Below the pieces are notes generated by a model. It saw only the letters and a list, made by a program, of their open reading frames with translations, searched no databases and was not told where the DNA came from. The position numbers and the translations under genes are program-made. A DNA stretch of 64,000 nucleotides from Circinella minor. Taxonomy: Eukaryota > Mucoromycota > Mucoromycetes > Mucorales > Lichtheimiaceae. The stretch covers positions 1 to 64,000 of the forward strand of contig JAEPRB010000181.1 of NCBI GenBank assembly GCA_016758965.1, written 5' to 3'. Positions 35,943 to 46,365 of this stretch are shown piece by piece. Each line of letters starts with the position of its first letter. Position 1 is the stretch's first letter.

Positions 35943-36575
35943 GACCTATAATTTTTACAATAGAGTCTGTTCGTATTTGTGCCTTCACTTTGGTTCTACG
36001 TATGAAAGTTATTTTTGCCTTAACTTACAATCTATTAACAATTCACACAGTTCGTTTTATAATAATGTATGTCATTTAGAATTTTTACAATGACTTTTGT
36101 TTGTATCTGTTCTTTTCTGGAGCATTTAAACCAGCATTAGCTCCACTCCCTTGTTTTTTTTTTATAACTTACTTCCTATTCATATTCAACACACGTGGTT
36201 ATAAAGTAATGGATATCATTTATAATGTTTGTGATGAATTTTGTTAGCATGTGTTCCTTTTTTATGTCATCCATAACGAAAATTAAACTCCAAGCTCTTT
36301 TTAATTTACCATCTATTAATATTCAACACATTAGGTTTTAAGGTAATGTATATCATTTATAATTTTTACAATGAATTACTGTTAGTATTTTTTGTTTTGT
36401 TTTTTGTTTTGTTTTTTGTGCGATTATAAGAAACGTTAACTTTTCTCTTTTATTTTATTTTAATTCACTAACTATTATTAGTAATAAGTATTCAACGAAT
36501 ATGGTTTCAAAGTAAAGGATATGTATCATTTATAATTTTGATAATGAATATTGTTAGTATGTTTGATCTTTGTTG
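35943..36575. repeat. Degenerate long-period tandem repeat, about five units
   Basis: A core of about 40 bp (tatcatttataatttttacaa, then atga, a short T/G-rich gap and gttagtatgt) recurs with anchors near 35947, 36077, 36221, 36358 and 36531, that is every 130-173 bp. Units also share an upstream ttcaacacat / ggttttaaagtaatg block. Divergence is high, so the array is old. No coding potential is seen. Confidence 0.7.
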
Positions 36576-37294
36576 TCATTATGTTGATACGTACGTTCTC
36601 TGTCGTACTGTATTGTGTTAGAAAAATGAATAAAAAGTAATACGTATAATTCCGAGTAGTATATGACTCAAGGAAAAGGATAAGTTATAATAAATAACTT
36701 GAAAAAGTTTACGTAAGAATAAAAGAATTCGATTAATTTAATACGTAACTAACAAAGTAAATTAATCCCGATTGTAGGGTGAAAATAAAAAATAAGAGCG
36801 AGTGAACCAAGTATTTTATTAGAGCTTTTTAGTAGAACTAAAGATTTAATTTGAGGAAGAAAGATGTCTTATTTATATTAATTTTGTATCTATCTATCCT
36901 AAGTTGATAATTGGCTGAAAATCATGAGTATTAGTAACTTGCATACTACTTGTAACAGTTACTTGCAAGTGTTGCAATTACTTATACGGGTGTCCTTTCC
37001 TGGTTTAGGTAACATTTACGAGTACATGTCACAATTGTCTTGATTATCTTTAACAGATGTTGGTTCTATCGGTGTGAATGGAACACACTATTCATGATAA
37101 ATACTTCTTTATTTGTTGAATAATTATAATAGCGAGATATTACCGATTTTGATAAATTATAAGGTGATAATATATATGAAAAAAAAGAAGGGGGGGGGAG
37201 AAGGGAAAAAGGGGTAACATATTCTCGTACTTTTTAGAGTTCGACGTCCTGTTGAACAATGAGATGATGTGGGAACCCTACAGAGACCAGAGCA
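36576..37294. other. Gene-poor AT-rich stretch
   Basis: No gene is seen. It contains several TACGTA sites, short GTTACTTGCAAGTGTTGCAA-type repeats near 36950-36980, and a G-rich run at 37191. The last part is the 3' flank of the minus-strand ORF ending at 37295. Confidence 0.5.
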
Positions 37295-37828
37295 TTATAG
37301 TACGAGTTGACTATTGCGTGCAGTTTGCTGTCGGCTGTAATATAATTGCCATGTATATGCTTTATTTTTTATATAATCGCGAATAGCCTTATGCCTGGAA
37401 GATTCGTCCGGGAGTATCCATAGTGTGGAAACTAGGTGTACTGCAATACTGTTTGCGAGTAGTCTTCTAGCCGTTTCCAGGTCCTCTTGTGCTTGTTGTC
37501 TGGTCAAATGCGCATTTACACGTTCTTGAATCAAATCGAAAAAAAATGATTTTTCAACTATTTTTTCCTTGTTTTTTAGCACCTGTTTTGGTGGGGGGTG
37601 GTGGAGGTACTCAGGGTCATACGTTCGAAACAACATATGGTCTCCGTTATTGACAGTGAGAATTGGTAAGTTTGTTGTTTTTTCGGTATTCCAAATAGTC
37701 TCATGGTGATATACACCTTCCACTGGGGTGTCCCAACCGGACATTTCGTCTTTAATCGAGGTCGCTGATGTATTTTCGGAAGACATCGATTGATTGCTGA
37801 GTGAATAGGTAGTAGTTGAGTTGGACAT
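37295..37828 (-). CDS. Orphan hypothetical protein, 177 aa
   Basis: Single exon. It has a Ser/Thr-rich N-terminus and a globular-looking C-terminal half (LIQERVNAHLTRQQAQEDLE, then ARRLLANSIAVHLVSTLWIL) that should form helices; there is no membrane segment or known domain. Base composition is clearly less A/T-extreme than its surroundings, and the codons are mixed, which supports a real gene. A TATAAATA box lies 75 bp upstream of the ATG. It sits in a gene-poor block 0.9 kb from a Gypsy relic, so it may be an element-borne or rapidly evolving orphan gene. Function unknown. Confidence 0.65.
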   Translation of the reverse strand: MSNSTTTYSLSNQSMSSENTSATSIKDEMSGWDTPVEGVYHHETIWNTEKTTNLPILTVNNGDHMLFRTYDPEYLHHPPPKQVLKNKEKIVEKSFFFDLIQERVNAHLTRQQAQEDLETARRLLANSIAVHLVSTLWILPDESSRHKAIRDYIKNKAYTWQLYYSRQQTARNSQLVL

Positions 37829-37910
37829 GTTTTTATAATTTTAAAAAAATTTTATTATAAGGAGTTGATAATGAAAATTAAAATTTGAGGTGTTCAAGAG
37901 GGTATTTATA
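37829..37910 (-). promoter_or_regulatory. TATA-box promoter of the 37295-37828 gene
   Basis: On the minus strand TATAAATA occupies 37903-37910, 75 bp before the start codon. The remaining DNA up to 38216 is A/T-rich and without an ORF. Confidence 0.55.
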
Positions 37911-38216
37911 TTATAATGTCTTTGATTTTGATAGGGATAATTTTGTTAAAAGTGATGGTTCTTGCAACTATCACATGTTTTTGCAATTTTTTTTTTTGGG
38001 CAATGTCTGCATGAAGTTATGGGAGTTGTAGTTATTGTCAGTTTAGTAAAATTGCTGCATTTCATAATACACAGTACTATTTTTATGATGGTGATGGTGA
38101 TGATGTTATTTTATTTATTGCTATTACTATTATATTTAAGAGATAGTTTGATAAAGAAAGAGATATATTGTAATTAGAGGGGTTAAAAAAAGAAGAAAAC
38201 ATTTTAATTATGATAT

Positions 38217-38603
38217 TTATCTCCATAGTCTGGAGAAAAGACGGCGAATAGTATTGTTACTATTAGTGACTAATTTATGGGGGAGGTTGTTTGCTTTTAA
38301 GATTTCTTTGAGACCTTCAGATCTCCTTCTATGACAAAGAATTCTTAAGTTTTCCTTGCTAGTTATATCTGCCACTAGTTGCTCTGTCAGTCTTGATCGA
38401 TGCTGAATAATATGTTTCTTGTAATTTTCGTATTTAGAATACTCTAGATACAATTCAATTGTTCGCGGAGACAATCCAAGTTCGGTAGCATTATGACCTT
38501 GTTGTCCTCCTAACAAGGGCGGAAAGCATTCTTCTTCATTATCGGTGGTGTATTTTGAAACCAATGAGAGATTTCTTCTGTCATAACGACAGTTGGGACC
38601 CAT
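38217..38603 (-). CDS. Orphan hypothetical protein, 128 aa
   Basis: Single exon, starting MGPNCRYDRRNL and ending RRLFSRLWR. It is very basic at the C-terminus; the middle (LSPRTIELYLEYSKYENYKK) is probably helical and could bind nucleic acid, but no family is recognised. Composition is more balanced than the surrounding intergenic DNA. It shares strand and spacing with the 177-aa orphan 390 bp downstream. A TATA run and a TGACGTCA site precede it. It might be an element-encoded accessory protein since the Gypsy relic begins about 170 bp upstream, but no sequence link was seen. Confidence 0.6.
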   Translation of the reverse strand: MGPNCRYDRRNLSLVSKYTTDNEEECFPPLLGGQQGHNATELGLSPRTIELYLEYSKYENYKKHIIQHRSRLTEQLVADITSKENLRILCHRRRSEGLKEILKANNLPHKLVTNSNNTIRRLFSRLWR

Positions 38604-38690
38604 AGTAACTGTTCTACTGTAGAGTTTTGGTTTAAAATGTTCAATTGTTCAGACTTTTTTTTTTTGAAGAAGATAATGACGGTTGAAATT

Positions 38691-38726
38691 GTATATATAT
38701 GCATTCGATTTTTATGGGTGACGTCA
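38691..38726 (-). promoter_or_regulatory. TATA run plus TGACGTCA (CRE) upstream of 38217-38603
   Basis: TATATATA lies at 38692-38699, about 90 bp before the ATG, and the perfect 8-bp palindrome TGACGTCA at 38719-38726. CRE palindromes are bound by bZIP ATF/CREB factors; its use here is inferred from position. Confidence 0.55.
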
Positions 38727-38769
38727 TTTAGCATATCATCTTTTTTGAGCGTCTTTAATTGATTACCAC

Positions 38770-39960
38770 TTTATTGGTTTGCTTTATGAACTATGCATGG
38801 TCCCAGCCAACTTTCCTGACCAAGATGTCTCAATTGTACTGTTATACACTTGTACGCTATCTCCTATGTGGAAAGCCGACTGCATGCAAGTGCTTTTTCT
38901 TGCCTCATTTTTTGAGATGCATCTACTTTTTCCAGTACGTCGGTCGATTTATACTTTTATTTTTTTAGAAAGTTGATTTTATGACCACTTGTTATTCTTT
39001 AGTCTGTTCTATTATTCTATCGAAAGAAGTGAATGTTTTTTTTGCCCCATAATTTTAGTAAATAAAGTGGCGTTTGTTTTGTTGTTTCTTGTATTATAGT
39101 ACGATATCCAAATAGTGCAGCTGCAGGTAAGTGTGAACCCCAGTCATCTTTTTCATGCTTTGGCCTTTTTTTTTTTTTTTTTTTTAGCATCTGTCCAAGA
39201 CTTCTGTTAAAATGCTCTACACTAGGCCTTGTGTTTGACTTTGATGGGAGCTCCCCCCCCCTGCGTCATTCTATGAAAAAATGATTACAAGTTTCTTTTA
39301 CCAATTTGCTTATAAAAAAGGTAGTTTATTATTGTTCATCACAATAGCTAGAGGTCCACGTCGACAGATTACATTTTCTTGTATGAAAAAAAGCCAACTT
39401 CTGTTGCATTTGCATATTGAAGGGCCTTTACTCCTACTACCCATTTTTCTAAAATAGTCAATGGCAACAACAACAATATTGGTTACCAGATTGGGATAGA
39501 CAAAAGTGTTTGGTATCTATGACTGTATAATACCATGGTTCTGGTTTTCCATGTATACGACGTAATAACTCGTTCAAAAAATTGGGTTTTCCTTGCTTTG
39601 AACAACAGTAACAAAACAACAGAAAATAACAGTCTGTATGTCTCGTTTCATGCTTTTCCGATAATAATGTCTAACTATTTTGTGGTACGTATTTATTATG
39701 GAACGCCAAGTGACCACCCCATAGGATGAAAATCATAAGTCCCACAATAGTATTATTTGCTTCTGCTTTATTCAATACTAGACGTGGGTTATTATCTCTA
39801 TGTCTTCGATAAAGTCTATTATTATATACAAAATAGTTTTAGCTTTGTGTGTCCAGATATCACTGTTGTTGTCGTATAATTTACCTAATGGGTAATTCTA
39901 AGGTCTCCAAATAATATTGTAGTAAAGATGGTTTTGTGGGATCCATGTTTCAATTATTAT
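38770..39960 (-). pseudogene. Ty3/Gypsy retrotransposon pol relic (integrase region)
   Basis: Read on the minus strand with frameshifts and stops, the order is that of a Gypsy integrase. Near 39935 comes LLQYYLETLELPIR; near 39800 YRRHRDNNPRLVLNKAEAN followed by GGHLAFHN and a C-x2-C remnant (the HHCC zinc domain). Near 39480 comes VVVAIDYF and then ALQYANATEV and ICRRGPLAIVM of the catalytic core. Near 39150 comes HLPAAALFGYRT with ETTKQTPLYLL, and near 38850 FHIGDSVQVYNSTIETSWSG from the C-terminal module. No single frame spans more than a part, so it is inactive. LTRs and reverse transcriptase could not be found with confidence. Confidence 0.88.
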
Positions 39961-42140
39961 AGTTATTGGTATATGCAGGGTACTGTTGTTTAAAGTTTTG
40001 CTATTAATTACCTATACGTAACCAGTCCAAGGTATTTCAAAAGAATGTCAATGAATTGACTCACAAGACCATTCAAGGTGATCGATGGAAGCGTTTCCCT
40101 GCTTAAAAAAATACCTACCACACCTTTTTATTTTATGTTACTGCTGCGCAGTCATAGTTTTAATACAAATACAAAAAGAAAGAAAAGCGTGTGGTCAAAT
40201 AAGTTAAATGATCAAAGCAATAGAAAAACCATCCTAACGCACCGTTCTATCAAGAAAATTTCTCTAAAGCTTCTTGTTGAAAAACAAAACTTTGAAGGCC
40301 ACAAGTTATCCAGAACAACATAAAACTTCAAACAATTTGAAGTGTAGTAGTGTTATTACTTACTTTAATATCCTTTGTTGGGGGGAGAAAGATGTTTTTT
40401 TTTTTTTGACATTCATAATACCAAAACAGCGTACCATCACTATACTAATTCATCTATGTACTGTATCAGTTTGGTGAAAGTCTAAAAGATTGTACGAGGT
40501 GTATATAGGAGTATATAGTATTATAGATCACTTTCAATAGTCAGAACATCAATGATTCTTTTTTTTTATATATCTCAAAGATAATACTAATAATACCAAA
40601 TGAATTTTATGTCGTACAGTCAACAAATAACCTATATTAAGATCTACCACTCTGATCTCTTCATAATAATAAAATAGAAATGAGCACTTTGTAGCTCAAA
40701 AATAAAATAAAATCTGTACCTCAAATGATTGTTCGGCATAATATAAATCATTATCATGCGAAAATAAAAATTATTTTGTTGAGGTACCACGGTCAAAAAC
40801 ACGGGGCATAAAAAAAGAGCTTTTATTCCTTTAACAAAAATGATTTAGATCTGTAAAACAACAATAATGGAGCATTCAGCGTCAAACGAGAATTAGATTA
40901 TGACATTCCATCGCCATGACAATAATTTTCTCAACAACATTTTTGTTTTACTTTATTAACAAACACGCTTTTCTCGCGTTGTCATAGTTGCATATCCTCT
41001 CCTTCCCCTCACCACCCACCGCCAAAAAAAAAAAAGGTCTAGAATAAGGTCACATGCATAAATCGGGAACAAGTCAAACACATGATTCCATTGTTGCTAA
41101 GAAAATAAAAAAAATACTTTTCGCTTTTTTCTTCTTCTGCTTCTTTACCCACTTTTTATTTATTCATAAAAAAACGTGAATTACCTTTCCCCTTATGAAT
41201 CCCCACCCCTTAAAATAACTTCCCCGTTCTTATTTACGCATTCATTGTACAAGCTAAACAATGCCGTCGTTTTTAGATATTATATGACATGTTTCTGGGC
41301 AGCAGCAGTTTCGTGGTCATTGCTTTCTCTGTTGAACTTTCTTTCTTTTTTTTTTGTAGCAGCATTGCCCCAGTGTATTCATGGACCAAACTTTTACGTG
41401 CATTCTCAAACCTTTTTTTGTCAGGTAATCTTTTTATGTGTTACTAACAATATATATTGTGAGGGTCTATGAATCTCTGTCGTGGTATTTGCAAGTGGCC
41501 ATAAGGGACTAGCGTTATGCTTATACCTACAATACGAGGCTGCGGATTTTCTTTTTTTTGTGTATTATTGCCCAGTACACGTTTTTTTTTCATATTTATC
41601 TTGGGGTTTCTTGCCAGCGTAGGTTCGTCAACTGCCAAGCCCAAACCAGCCTGGGTATGCACAAGCAATAACTTCTCCCCTTCCTACTGAAAGAGAATGC
41701 ACGGGGTGAATTCCTTCTTTTTAAGATGGGGTTCGTCTACGGAACGATTCATTGACAGGGTATGGTAAGAGCCCAGAGGGAGAAGCTTAGGGGACCTTTC
41801 TTGTTGTCACAAGTCGGACAGATACAAAGTACATGGGATGTTGGGAGGGAAAGTGAAATAAAGGAAGAAAAAAAGAAAAAGGGAAAGAAAAAAAAGATGG
41901 ATATAAAAAAGCAGAAAAGAGATATATGGAATAATGTACTTTACTATCGCGACTGAGTAAGTAGACGCTGTCGGGCTGGTTGGTTAGGGCAAGTGATGCT
42001 TGGAAAGTCGAGGAGTTCGGATTCTACAAGCCCGCCTCGATGGACCTTTCATTGCGATTCTCTTGTAAAACGCTGTTTTTTTTGGGCTTACCTTGTCATT
42101 ACCTAATTTCTCGCCTCGAGGATTACGAGAAAGCAAGGCG
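39961..42140. other. Probable further decay of the Gypsy element, then GC-richer island
   Basis: If the relic were complete, its RNase H and reverse transcriptase would lie here; only hints are visible on the minus strand (for example QEALEKF near 40280 and KKKRVLGNNTQKKENPQPR near 41590). From about 41200 to 42140 the base composition becomes noticeably GC-richer than both flanks. I cannot assign an intact gene. Confidence 0.45.
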
Positions 42141-45100
42141 GGGACGAAAAGAAGAATAGTAGTAGTATTAAAATGATGACATTAAATCATATTATTTTTT
42201 TTCGCCGATGTGTGTGTATTCACATATCCTTCATGGCGTAACATGATTGAGTCTGATTAAAATAATAAGAATTACAACCTTCTTTAATAAAATTATTTTA
42301 CTTGTTTACAAATAAACTTATTAATTGATATTACATATCTATAACAAAAAAAAAAGATTCTTATTAACATGTGTGAATACTGTAATAAAATGTCAATATT
42401 GATGCTATATCCTAGCCAAAAAAAGATTGTCGATCAGGATGTGTGTACATGGAAAACTAAAGAATGAGAATAGCATAATGGTCGAGCACATTAATAGTTG
42501 AATATAGAAGTGTTGTTATTATTGATATTCAAGAGAGGAATGTTGATCATTGATTTCGAATATATTATGAGTTAAACCTTTATTAGTTTGTGATAACTCT
42601 ACACATATAAAAATCGAAGGAATTCGTGGTTTAAAGAAACTATATCATACGTATTATAATTTGAGCTCTCTAATTTATATAACTTTATGTACACATACGT
42701 ACGCTTCCTCATTTACATTGAGCGTTTAAATCCAGTCGTTTGTATATAAATATTATCTTGTAATGCCCTACATATCAGTGAATAATAACTAAAGAAAAAA
42801 AGCCTATTCTTTAAGAAAAAACGAACTAGTTTCATCATTTAAGCTTTTTTTAACACCTTTGTTGCGTCATGTTTTTTTTTATCGAGAATGATTTATCGGG
42901 ATCAAAGCAAATTGGCTGTAATACTGACATACATTGTTGTCCCCTTACCTTTTTATTTTCTTTTTCTACCAGTCACTCACTGATAAAGAGAAACAAATAG
43001 CTAGTATTCACACACACACACATATATATATAAATTTCTGTATTGCGAATTAAACAAAGAAAAAATGGTTACACAATGTCTGTCAGTACGCCATGAAGAA
43101 TAATTACATAAAGTTTGTTCTGTAGGGAAAGAAGTCTTATATTAATGCATGATATTATCTCTAGAGTAGTACAAATAATTGATATATCATGTCTTGAGGG
43201 CCTTGATAAAATAATTACGTACCGTGTTTTTTTTTTATTTCCTGCATTAACAAATTAAAATTATATAAGTAAAATTTTGACCTTTATACAATTCTTCGGC
43301 ATGATCAGTTGTTGCGTAATATGAAGGTTTCTTATTAACGAATTATTGTTTTTACGTAAAACATTCACTGTCTTTTATCATATGAATAAAATGGATAGTA
43401 ATATTCGCAACAGATTACTTATTATATTATTATATATTATTTTAAAGGCACACAGAGAAATAAAAGAGGTAAAAATAATTCTCATATATAAAGTGGTTTT
43501 ATGTGATATCAGTTGTTAAGATGTGAAAAATATATATTCTTTTTTATGTATCATACCTTCATATGTACGTAATAATATAACATATACATAGGTTAGAAAC
43601 ATCCGTTTTTTTCCCCTCCAACATACTCCTAATTTTCTTTGATTCAACATATACGTAGCAATTATTATATTTCTTGATAGTCTGTGGCACTCTTTATAAA
43701 GAATAATTACGCTATACGTAGACATACATATTATATATGAGGAAGATGAATAAATTATCACAGTATATCATAATATACATAAATTACAAAATAAGCAGAT
43801 ATGAGGAGAAATATCATAGAGGGCTTTGACTACCTGAAGTTCACCAATAATAGATTATTGACCAGGGTTCATACATTTCTTTTCAAATGCATCCTATCCC
43901 CATCTTTCATACTGTTGACAACAATGTTCAATTTTTGAATCTGAACTTCCCTTCAATAGTAAGGAGTTTTAATAATAATATGACTTAAAGCTGTCTATTT
44001 ATTTCTATATAAATACTAATATGATATTTAAGCTTTATAAATAGTATGTACAAGTATAAAGCTATATCATGCAACACTTATTATTATCGATATTAACAGT
44101 CTTACTTAAAGTATTACACATATTTGGAATAAAAGTAGTAGTAAATTAGTAGGATATAGCTTTCTTTTTTTGTCACAGTTCAAGAATACATATAATTTAC
44201 CTTGGGAACAGTAAACAGTTAACTGAGTAATATTTTATCCAAAGACAGATATACGTAAGGATAAGCGAAAAAAAAATCAAGGAGTCTAAAAGGATGAATT
44301 TAAATTATTACCGTCCTTTTTTTTTACTCAGTAATGAAGCATAATATATTACCATTTCATCAAGTAGATATTGATAATAAATATCTACTAAGTTCGTTAT
44401 AACTGTTATTTATGAATAAATTATAGTACGTAATTAAAACAAATAGAAATAAGTAATATGCGATGATAATATGATAATTTTTTTTAATAATCTAACATCA
44501 TACACTTTATTATAGTAATTAATCATAATAATAAATATTCACTTGTATAATTACTCTTCCTTTTCTTTCGCTGTGTTTTAATGACTTACCATGGAGGGGG
44601 TGAGGATCTTCCTTTACATCTCCTGTTCATACTTTGAATTGCCTAATACAGAATTTATTCACTTTTTTTTAATAAGAAAAAAATATTCTATTACATAAAA
44701 AATGAACAAGTTTTTTTTTTTACTTATATTTACTCCTATATTCTATGAAAATACGTATCATTTTTGTGCATCATCTATTTTGATTCTTCGCCTAATAATA
44801 ATAATACGTATACAATGACAATATAATATAATACTAACAAAGTTCTATTTTTTTTATGTCATGGGTTGCTGTTAATCTAAGATAATTGGTAATGTAAAAA
44901 AAAAAATATATTCTTTCTCTTGTTCAACAAGGTTGTTGACAAGTTGCATTACATATACATTCTTAACTAGGAAGCTATGTAAAAAAAAAAAGGAAGTATT
45001 AGTAAAGATTTTTTCTGTATATGTATGCGCACACACACATGATATGCTGACATAAAAATTGTGGCGTGCATACAAAATTGATAGACAGCTACTATAGTGT

Positions 45101-45828
45101 GATCTTTAAGCAATGACAATTTAACAACAATAGCAACAATAAACATCATTTGAAGATCTTTTTTTTTTTTATATAATCTTTGCTTCGCTCTAACTAATAT
45201 TGGGATTTGTGAGTTCAAAAAATGAATATTTCCCCTTTTTATCCTATACGAAAAACAATAATGATCTGCTTTCTTGTTACGTAGCAATTACTTCTTTTTT
45301 TTTTATGTAAGATAATGATCATTTTGAATTTTTTACCGTTCGTCCCATGTATACTTTTTATTCTTAATTAAATTATTTTATGTGCATATATTTATAGTCA
45401 TGTTAATATAAGAAATAACATTTGCAATCATTTTAGTTTTTGCTTTAAAAAGAAATGGACATGATTAAAAAAAATTGACTATGTGGTATGGTCGTAAAAC
45501 AAAAGAATAAAATATGCAAAAATTAAATGTACGCAAATTTTAATTGATGATGTATGATAATCAGTTCTACATGCACCTATATAACCCATTAACATAATAA
45601 AATATATCAAAAAAAAAAAAAGCTACCACAAGTACGAAAATTTGTGTTTTATATAAATAAAAAAAAATATGTGAAAATAGGGGAGGGGGGCGAGGGAGGG
45701 AGGATCTAATTACAACAACAATGGTGAGAAGCAATGAAAAAAAAAAGAGAGAGAAAAAGAAAGTGGACAAGAATGAATGAGAAGAAAAAAAAAAGATATG
45801 AATGAAAAAAAAATAAAGTTTTTCAAGT
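42141..45828. other. Gene-poor AT-rich stretch rich in TACGTA
   Basis: 3.7 kb without supportable coding sequence. There are A/T tracts, a CA repeat near 43010 and at least 12 TACGTA palindromes between 42648 and 45282. G-tracts of quadruplex type are at 45679-45704, at the 3' flank of the next gene. Confidence 0.6.
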
Positions 45829-46365
45829 TTAATGCTTTTCTGAGAAAGAAGATGTTGTGTTATTAGGTTGATCAAAACGAAGAGGAATGGATGTACGGTT
45901 ATCACCATAAGCTGGTGGAGGAAGGGTTTGTGCGAGAGCAGCAATTTCAGCATCTCTTACAGCTACAGCATCATGATCTTGATGTACAATAATTGAAGGT
46001 GTTTGTTGCATTGGACGGAAAGAAGGTTCACGTACAGAACTAGGTCGGATTTGTTGTTGTTGAGGCGAAAAGAATTTATTAAGAATTGAACGACGTTTAT
46101 TATCATTATAAATATCTTGTTTTTCACCATAAAGTTGTCTAGCTAATTCTGGTGGTCGAAGTGATTCAAGTTGTGAAGCAGTAATATATTGAATTTGTTG
46201 TGCTTGGATGGATGCTGCTTGTTGTTGCTCCATGGCTTCACGTTGTTGTCGTTTGGTTGGTGCAGTGGCTTTATGAATACAAAAGACGCAAACACCTAAC
46301 AGGATAAAAAAGAGAACGACAATAATGACGACAAAAAGAACTTCGTTGGTAGATGGTGTTGCCAT
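45829..46365 (-). CDS. Small single-pass membrane protein with PPxY motif, 178 aa
   Basis: Single exon. Residues about 9-30 (VLFVVIIVVLFFILLGVCVF) are one strong transmembrane segment right at the N-terminus, followed by a basic stretch (KRQQR), suggesting an N-out/C-in protein with a long cytosolic tail. The tail is Gln-rich and ends with LPPPAYGD, a PPxY motif of the type recognised by WW domains of Rsp5/Nedd4 ubiquitin ligases, and a Ser-rich C-terminus. Yeast Rsp5 adaptors often have this layout; that role is inference. No family was recognised. The transcribed region is preceded by about 220 bp of A-rich DNA. Confidence 0.75.
   Translation of the reverse strand: MATPSTNEVLFVVIIVVLFFILLGVCVFCIHKATAPTKRQQREAMEQQQAASIQAQQIQYITASQLESLRPPELARQLYGEKQDIYNDNKRRSILNKFFSPQQQQIRPSSVREPSFRPMQQTPSIIVHQDHDAVAVRDAEIAALAQTLPPPAYGDNRTSIPLRFDQPNNTTSSFSEKH

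Noticed and set aside
38759..38976. Two overlapping plus-strand frames near 38.8 kb
   Set aside because: The minus strand of the same DNA encodes the integrase C-terminal module, so these are shadows.
39535..39729. 64-aa plus-strand frame
   Set aside because: Antisense of the Gypsy zinc-binding/integrase relic.
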